A DNA stretch of 64,000 nucleotides from Ceratopteris richardii (taxonomy: Eukaryota; Streptophyta; Polypodiopsida; Polypodiales; Pteridaceae), in NCBI GenBank assembly GCA_020310875.1, contig CM035444.1, forward strand, positions 18,050,977-18,114,976. Reading direction: 5' to 3'. The notes beneath the pieces were generated by a model. The model was not told the DNA's origin. It made no database searches and saw only the letters and a list, made by a program, of their open reading frames with translations. Below, piece after piece: positions 56,996 through 64,000 of the stretch (position 1 is its first letter; each line of letters begins with the position of its first letter). The position numbers and the translations under genes are program-made.

Positions 56996-57255
56996 TGTTA
57001 GGTTGTCACCAGTGATACCTAAAGCCATGTGAATCTAGATCCTTAGAACTCATTGGATACTTAACCATTATGTATCTTGTAGCCATCCTAACCAGGAAGT
57101 AATGTGGTGAAGAAATTGAAGAATAGAAATTGGTAAGGTAGATCTTTATAGGATTAAGAGGCGATGAAAGTTGAAAGACCTTTCATATTTTTAAATGAAT
57201 TATCATTAGATCATTTCACTCTAGATCTAAATCAATTGCTATGACACATGCTAAC
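56996..57255 (+). repeat. LTR-like repeat related to 27185-27540
   Basis: Starts TGTTAGGTTGTCACC; the first 110 or so bases resemble 27185-27295. May end at GCTAACA (57255). No target duplication seen. Confidence 0.4.
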
Positions 57256-57259
57256 ATTG

Positions 57260-60200
57260 GAGTAGGATATTAAAGGTGAGAATGAGAAAAGTGCAAGTCA
57301 AGCTATGCATTCAAAGGACAAGAAGGACAATGCTAAAGGAAAACAAAAATCAAATGAAGAAGAAGGCACCTCGAATCAAGCTAACTATGCTAAAGGTAAA
57401 GGAAATAGCAGAGATAAAGGAAGAGGTGGCAAAAACAAAGACAATGGTAGAGCTTCTTGGACTTCTAGTAAAACAAATCACTTGGCCAATGAGCATTGGC
57501 ACAATACTCATAACAATGGCAATTACAATCAGAACTTTAATCAAAGGGGTAGAGGAGGAAGAAGCCAAAGAGGTAATATCAAAGGAAGAGCTAGTAGGAA
57601 TACATATGGTAGAGGATGTGGAAGAAACTTCCAAAACCAATCCTACAATAACACTTATTAAAATTATGCATTAGGCCAAAAGGAGGATTCAACTCTGATC
57701 ATGAATGCTACACATGAAGTAACAAGTGAAGATCAAGTGTACTCTACATTGATTCAGGGTGTAGCAATCACCTTAATGGAATCATTGCCTTGATGACTGA
57801 CATGGAAGAAAAAGTTCATGGACACACAATTCAAATTGGAGATAATGCCAAACACAAAGTTGAGAGCATTGGATCAGTGAAGATAAAGAATGGGAGTACA
57901 CTTATGAGTAAGGTACTTTATGTTCCTATAATTTCAAAGAATTTAATTAGTGTAGGACAAATTGTTAAGAAAGGATATGAAGTCAGATTCACTAATGATG
58001 GAGTTTATGTAGAAGATCCAAATCAAGGATATAAGGGTATTGTTGCAGGTGAAAAAGAAGGAAGACTTAAATCTCAAGATACAAGGTAATATAGGACATA
58101 TTTGTTCACTTATGGAAGTCAAAAGATGATTTAGTTGGACCTATGGCACAAAAGGTTAGGTCACTTTAAAGAAAGAGGAGTAAAGGACATTGCAAAGAAT
58201 GGATTAGTGCTAGACTACCTAATATTCAAGGTCGACACATGACATACAAGTGTGAGGCTTTTTAATTAGATAAATCTCACAAACAATCATACAACAAGCA
58301 CGGATTCATGCATACAAATATGCTTAAATTAATACAGACAAATGTGTGGGGTCCTTCAAAGAACTATAGCATCAACGGATCCCGATATTATGTCTTGTTT
58401 GTAGATGATGCAACAAGATGGATCGTACTTTATGTGATCAAGGATAAATATGAAGTGTTTCATAAACATTTAAAAACTATCATGCTTATGTAGAAAGGAT
58501 TACAGGTAAAAAGCTCAAAAGATAGAGATTAGATGGAGGGGCAGAATATTTCTCCAAAGAATTTGATGATTACTTGTGGAATGTAGGTATAAAAAGACAA
58601 ATAAAGTTTAGGTATTCTCCTCAACAAAATGGGGTTGGAGAAAGGAGGAATAAAACTCCTGTGGAGTAGATCTACTATGAAGGAAAAGATTTTTACTAGT
58701 TACTTATGGGAAAAAACTATTAACACTACAACCTATCTTGTGAATAGTTTACCTTGCAAAGCTCTGGATGGTATGACCCCTTATGAAGCATGGTGGGGTA
58801 AGAAACATACTCTTGATCATTCAAAAATATTTGGATGTTTCGAATATTCTTATGTTCCATCTCAATTGAGACATAAAGTAGAACCCAAGGTAGAAAAGTA
58901 TGTCTTTATAGGGTATGATGATAGACAAATAGATTACAGGTTGTGGAGTCCATCCACAAAACAGTTTCTTATTTCCAAAGATGTGACATTTGATGAGCAA
59001 AGTACATGATATACAAGTTCAAATAATATTCATGTAGATTTCGAAAAAAATCATGAAGACGAGGAAAGGAAAATCAAAGATGTAGTTGTATGAAAATGAA
59101 AGTGATGATGATAGGAATAAAAATGAAATGCCGATTGGAGATGAAGATAGACCAAGATCTGATCCAAAGCATAATTAGAAAGAGACTTCAAGAAGTGCAA
59201 AGGGAAGAATGTCATCAAGAGAAAGAAAGCAATATATAAGGTATAGCTATGCCACTTCTTATATCACAACCAAAGATTATGCATACATATTGAAAATAGA
59301 TGAAGATCCATTAACATATGCAAAAGCTAAGGTAAAGAGAATTGGGAAAAAGCAATGAAGGAAGAGCATGATGCTCTACTCGAGAATGATACATGGGACT
59401 TGGTACCTAGACCAAGGAATCAAAAGGTAATTGGATGTAGATGGGTGTATTAAACAAAAAGATTTGCATATGAAAATGTGTCTAGATATAAAGCTAGAAT
59501 AGTGGTCAAAGGATATGCTCAAACATAAGGTGTAGACTATGATGAAACTTATAGTCTAGTGGCTAAAATGTCTACCATTCGAACATTGATAGCTATTGCA
59601 GCTTGTAAAGGATGGAAATTATCACAATTGGATGTAAAAATTCCTTTTTTAAATGGATATATTACAAATGAAGTATACATACAGCAAGTAGAGGGATCTA
59701 AGGATCCAAATGGACCAGATTGTGTGTGTAAGCTCAAAAGATCTTTGTATGGTTTGAAGCATGCCCTAAGGGCTTGGAACTACAAACTTGTGAAGTTCTT
59801 AAATGAACTTGGATATCAAGCTTCAAAGGTAGATAATAGCTTGCTAGTGAAAACAAGTGAAGATGCATACATATATGTTTGTATCTATGTTGATTACATT
59901 ATACTTACAGGAATAGATACTCAAGGAATCAGAAAGCTAAAGAAGTAAACGGAGAAAGAGTTCAAGATAAATGACTTGGGAAACTTATCTTACTTCCTAG
60001 GCATGGAGATCATTTACACTCAACATGGAGTGTATGTTACACAAGAAAGATATTTGAAGAAACTTTTGTTGAATTTTAACATGGAAAATTGCAGATCTTC
60101 AACAACCCTATTGGAGTTATATCATAAGTTAAGTAGGTATTGAGGTTAAGAATTCAAAGGAATGAAGAGTTTGGTAGGTAGTCTAATATATGCTACCTTG

Positions 60201-60545
60201 ACAAGACCAACTCTTTCATATGTAGTTGGTGTTTTATCACAATTTATGCATTATCCAAAGAAAGCTCATTGCATTGCAACACAAAGAGTGTTAAAATACA
60301 TGTGAGGAACTTCTAATGAAGGTTTGTACTATGGTTTCACTTTTGACAGTATAATTAAAGTGTTTAGTGATATAGATTGGGCAAGTAGTACAAACAATAG
60401 GAGATCTAGTCATGGCTACTTATGCTACATTGAAGATAAGCTAGTATCATGATGTTCAAAGAAGAAAAACACAATTGCTTTGTCATCCATAGAAGCTGAG
60501 TATAAAGGAATGATAGAGGTAGCAAAAGAACTTTCATGAAGAGTC
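57260..60545 (+). pseudogene. Copia relic D: gag end to RNase H
   Basis: Plus strand. The gag tail is rich in Lys, Asn, Arg and Gly (NQRGRGGRSQRGN, 57535-57575). Protease LYIDSGCSNHLNG (57742), HTIQIGDNAKHKVESIGSVK and KVLYVPIISKNLISVGQI (57822-57960), integrase with QTNVWGPSKN and YSPQQNGVGERRN (58336, 58611), FGCFEYSYVPSQLRHKVEPK (58830), RT ENDTWDLVPRPRNQKVIGC (59382), SQLDVKIPFLNGYITNEVYI (59620), LKRSLYGLKHALRAWNYKL (59730), CIYVDYIILTGID (YVDD altered to YVDY, 59880), RNase H LVGSLIYATLTRPTLSYVVG (60170), SSIEAEYKGM (60485). It stops abruptly near 60545 where LTR M starts. Several stops. Confidence 0.9.
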
Positions 60546-60552
60546 TTGGAGT

Positions 60553-60961
60553 TGAGTAGGTGTCACTCTAGCACAGTGGAAAGTACCAACGTGAGGAGAT
60601 CCACCTCATAATTGTCAATCCGTGGAGACATGAGGACTATGAGCAAGTGATGGCACAAGTGCACGAGTGAGAAGCAAACAAACATGCACACACATACACA
60701 TGCACACGTGCACACAAGGCAAGAACAAAGAGAGGAAAAATGGAGTTCTTTGTATTACTCAAAAAGTCTCTTACAATAGCTCAAAAATCTAACAAGCTAA
60801 CCCCAAAAATGAGCTCTCTAGCTCTTTTTATAGTTTTTGACTAGGTTTTGGCCCTGTCCAAACCTAGTGTCTTGCCTAGTTAAAAATTAGGTTCCTAGGC
60901 TACTTTGGAGGTTCAAACAAGCTCTAAAAATCATGAAAATTGGTAATAGATATTTCTAATA
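60553..60961 (-). repeat. Probable 3' LTR of element M
   Basis: In sense it begins TATTAGAAATATC after the PPT (TG apparently mutated to TA) and ends ...GACACCTACTCA. A TATAAAAAG box lies at 60842-60834. The downstream part has a purine/pyrimidine CA-rich stretch (60680-60715). The end at 60553 is approximate. Confidence 0.5.
60834..60842 (-). promoter_or_regulatory. TATA box in LTR of element M
   Basis: TATAAAAAG on the minus strand, about 120 bases into the LTR in sense orientation. Confidence 0.5.
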
Positions 60962-61125
60962 CTCCTCAAGCTCGAGGACTCCTTGGCTTGCACAAAATGG
61001 AGTAGGAATAATGGAAAATGGTATTTACAATGGTGTGAAGTGACTAGAATCACTGTTTGGGAAATATTTCTCCATGAATCTTTATGTGGCCTACTTCTCG
61101 GATCTGCATTGACTGCTTTTCTTGC

Positions 61126-63909
61126 TTAATCCTGCTTGACTCTCCCTTTGTTTTGACTCCCTTTAGTGGCTTCCCTATCCAGTAAGGCCCTGACTAGCCT
61201 GGCTGCTACCAACACACCCCCTCTCTCGCGTCTGTCGTTCCTGATAGACCCTTGTTTTTTAGAGTGCTTAATGTAATACTCGATGACATTAGTGGCAGGG
61301 TGATGTTCTTGGATGCGTAGTCCTCTTGCCAAGTCTATCATCATCTGATCCCAAACAATTGGATCTGGAATGTCCGGATGTGGCAAGTGTAACTGATCTA
61401 CATGTATGGCATGTTCCACTGCAAAGAGATGTAACAAGTGTGTTGGTTTAGGAATGAAAAATTTAGAATGATATTCCTAGAAATTGGTAGAGAACATTTC
61501 TTCAAAAGTCTACTTGTAGCAAGAAGATAGATACTTGATTCGTGCATGCTATGCATATATTGTGTTGATTGAGGGAGTTTGGCTTATGTCATATACTAAA
61601 TCTTGATTGCCTTCAGAAAATCCAGGGGTCGAAATGTATGGAGCTTGAATCTTTCGAAAGGTCTTGAATACCACCATCATGAGCTCAAAGATCTTCATAC
61701 ACATTTGTGTGGCAAGGTCTGGTACATTCTTTAACTGTGTAGACCAATGGCAAATGGTGGAGATTATATAAGCCACAGTGGCTAGCCCTCTGGGTAGAGC
61801 AAAGTATGGGTAATTAATCCAATCAAAGCACCCTTTGTTGTTGCAGACTTTGATGGCAAAATCTTGTCAGGACCTGTGATGGACTATGGGGCAGTAACAT
61901 GGGTTATATTTAATATAGAGTGCCATGCTTGTCCATGTGCACATCATTTGTAGCTAGTCTGTTAACACTCTCTCATGCCAATGAGGTTGAAAAATTGAGC
62001 CTTTTTGTGCCTCTGCTCGTAGATCATTGGGCTCAAACTGAGTGGTGAATGTGGGCTCTTTCCCTGTATGCCTTTTAATCTCTATGTTATAATTGGCTAG
62101 CAATACAAAATAAGGCTTATACTACATTTTCTGATGTGCTAATCAACCGTTGATAGGAGAGATTCCAAAAATAAGAAGATTTTAGGACAATTTCCTCCAT
62201 ATTGGAGAGCAATTGGATCTCTACAGTGATTCAATCATCGTGGTTTTCTCCTATTTGCTCTACTCGCTTGAGCCAATCTGTGACTTCTATCTCGAAGGTG
62301 TCTCATCCGTCTTCAGTGACCCATCTGCCAAGTACTGGCATCAACTCATATGGTTCTTCAAAACTCTCCTCAACCAAAATCTCCACCAATGTCTCAGGTT
62401 CTGGTTCTTCAATAGGAGAGGGTGGTCTCTCATATGAGAATAGCCATGCTTGTAGTTATGCTACCTACTTCTTTAGGGCCTCTAGTTCTTCTTTGACCAT
62501 TGTGGGATGGTCGGCTCCTATTGAGCTGTATTGACATTGGCTATTTACATCTTTAGGTTAGTGCATTCTGATTCCAGCTTTTCATAGGATTCTAAAAATT
62601 TGGCATGCTCCTCAGTAGTATTTTTATGTCTTCTGAGGGGACCGCTCTATACTTTGTAGGGCTAATCTCTGCTCCTGAGGTTCCTTCCATCACAACTTCA
62701 AGATTGTCTTGGTTTTGTTGTTGTAATCTCTTGTTCTCTTCCAATCCTGCAACCATTTGCTTTTGTAGTAGACCTAGATTTTGTCGTAATTTAGCATTGG
62801 TGAGAGTCTGCGCTTGGAGTACATTTTAACATTCTTTGACTGCTTGAACATCCATGGTAGACATCTTGGAGTCCAATTCCAAGTGAGCCTGTTGTAAGGT
62901 GGTGTATTCTGCTAGGAGCATTTGGTTGTCAGCTTCCAGGGTAGTGAATATCTCTTGTAGTCTCTATGACTCTGCCTGGAAGGCAGCATTTCACTCTTCC
63001 AATTGTTGCTATTCTTGTTGTAGTTGATGTGCACACTGAATGATTGTATTGAATGTATTATTTGCAGTATGAGATGCAAGGGAAATGGTGTGGAGTGCAA
63101 GGGGATTGGGAATGGGGATGGGAATTGTGGATGTTGTGTTTAAAAAAGAGGTGTGTGCAGGTGAAGTTGGTGGCAAAGGGATGGGAGATGATGGAATTAT
63201 GGGAGGAGGGGGAGGTGCTGTGGGTGGTGAAATGTCCATGGGGTCGTGCAGCATGGTGCATGCTGGGGCAACCATGTATGTGGGTATGGTAGGTGAAATG
63301 AGCATGGTGTCTATGTATAGTGAAGTGGTTGTGAGTGTTTGTTGTCGTAACATCTATATGCTATGGGCGCAAATGAAATCATCCATGAAGGAGACGTAAT
63401 GGCATGGGGAAATGGTTGCAATTGATGTGTAAGGAAAGATGGAGGAGGCATGTGGGAAGTATGGATCATGGGAAGCAGAACATGTGAATATGGGAATGCA
63501 GGGAAACCTATACTACCTTCTGTGGACCGTAGGTGTCCTTCGATGCTAGATATAAGTGGGTGTCCAATGATGGGTTCTATAGACCAGGATGGGGAAGTAT
63601 ACAGGGGGTTGGTAATCAAAGAAAAAAGGGTGTCATGGGATGTTGGCTCACGAAAAGAAAAAGATGTTGATGAAAGTGGGGTTTGGATAATGGTCGTGAT
63701 TACTACTATGGTTTCCTTAGTGGTCAATGGTAGATGTGGGGGTGATGGAGGAGATGGAGGGGGCTTTGGGGTGAGATTGGTGATGTCTGTACAAATGTTT
63801 CAGATGTAAGGTCTATGGTGGTGGTTGGGGTGGCTATTAGTTCTATCGTTGCTTCGGGTTCGAAGGCTGGTATTTGTATGTTCTTGCCTACCCTTGATCT
63901 TGTATCCAC
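61126..63909 (-). pseudogene. Unknown decayed ORF of element M: Pro/Ser-rich, coiled coil, C-terminal domain
   Basis: Minus strand. N-terminal part (63909-63100) is rich in Ser, Thr and Pro (SPPTAPPPPPIIPSSPIPLP at about 63225). Then a coiled-coil stretch in one frame (63060-62560): FTTLEADNQMLLAEYTTLQQ, QAQTLTNAKLRQNLGLLQKQ, LEENKRLQQQNQ, with six stops. An acidic part follows (IEEPEPETLVEILVEESFEE, about 62380). The C-terminal part (about 61840-61126) lies in another frame: ATVAYIISTICHWSTQLKN, MCMKIFELMMVVFKTFRK, then three TAG stops, HLLHLFAVEHAIHVDQLHLP, IVWDQMMIDLARGLRI. Stop at 61123-61125. I do not recognise the family; no zinc knuckle, protease or RT motif. Confidence 0.5.
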
Positions 63910-64000
63910 TCTGCATTTATCATATTGGATTGATTATCGGACTGCTGTGTGGATGGCCTCTTGAACTCCCAAGGATTCGGATAGTAGTTGGAGGGTAGTG

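Larger units (their letters stand above)
60553..64000 (-). mobile_element. Element M: LTR element with unknown ORF, runs off the window
   Basis: Minus strand. A 3' LTR (60961-60553) preceded by a purine tract CGAGCTTGAGGAG (60974-60962), and upstream a decayed long ORF (63909-61126) that is neither gag nor pol by any motif I can see. The 5' LTR would lie beyond 64000. Classification as an LTR element rests on the PPT, LTR and TATA arrangement. Confidence 0.55.

Noticed and set aside
63009..63400. Gly/Met-rich plus-strand frames at the window end
   Set aside because: They are antisense to the Pro/Ser-rich reading that continues in frame into a coiled coil on the minus strand.
1..64000. CRISPR arrays, operons or bacterial features
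   Set aside because: The sequence is plant nuclear retroelement DNA; the direct repeats seen are LTRs, tandem duplications and microsatellites.

Overview
The window looks like repeat-dominated nuclear DNA from a plant, probably a seed plant with a large genome. Every coding stretch I can identify belongs to a retroelement of plant type: Ty1/copia elements with initiator-Met-tRNA primer sites, Ty3/gypsy pol, a plant LINE and a tRNA-derived SINE. I see no intact host gene, rRNA or tRNA gene. The mix of many old, nested, stop-ridden copies would suit a gymnosperm, but nothing in the sequence proves that.

Layout. 1-9541: Copia-A1 (minus, cut by the window edge), split by a non-autonomous LTR element B (2599-7516); A1 itself sits in a Ty3/gypsy pol relic P (9542-12140, plus) that carries a SINE (9801-10043). 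12141-13660: pyrimidine-rich, no gene. 13660-15960: copia relic F (minus). 15965-25330: gypsy relic H (minus) containing Copia-C1 (16747-24794), which contains a gag-only LTR element G (17359-20344, plus), which in turn holds a LINE 3' end and a small EF-hand gene fragment. 25679-27540: LTR-like pieces. 27600-30990: copia relic E with 3' LTR. 30991-45500: copia relics J (minus) and K (plus) interleaved with Copia-C2 (minus) and Copia-C3 (plus); flanks and LTR types show that J and K are two halves of one element separated by an inversion through C2/C3. 45501-54215: gypsy relic L interrupted by the best-preserved element, Copia-A2 (48097-54081, with target-site duplication). 54580-56990: decayed unknown coiled-coil ORF Q with a solo LTR nested in it. 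57260-60545: copia relic D. 60553-64000: LTR element M (minus) carrying a decayed ORF of unknown family.

How the parts work together: autonomous copia elements encode gag, protease, integrase, reverse transcriptase and RNase H as one polyprotein. B, G and probably M lack pol and would depend on such enzymes in trans. The SINE shares its tail with the LINE and would depend on it. All copies seen here carry lesions; A2 has the fewest (lost start codon plus three in-frame stops).

Most noteworthy: the swapped-LTR inversion between C2 and C3; a tRNA-like plus 5S-rRNA-like Pol III promoter segment antisense in the leader of the Copia-A family; the SINE/LINE tail sharing; the EF-hand fragment in G; the LTR-internal ORF of B; and the unknown ORFs of M and Q.
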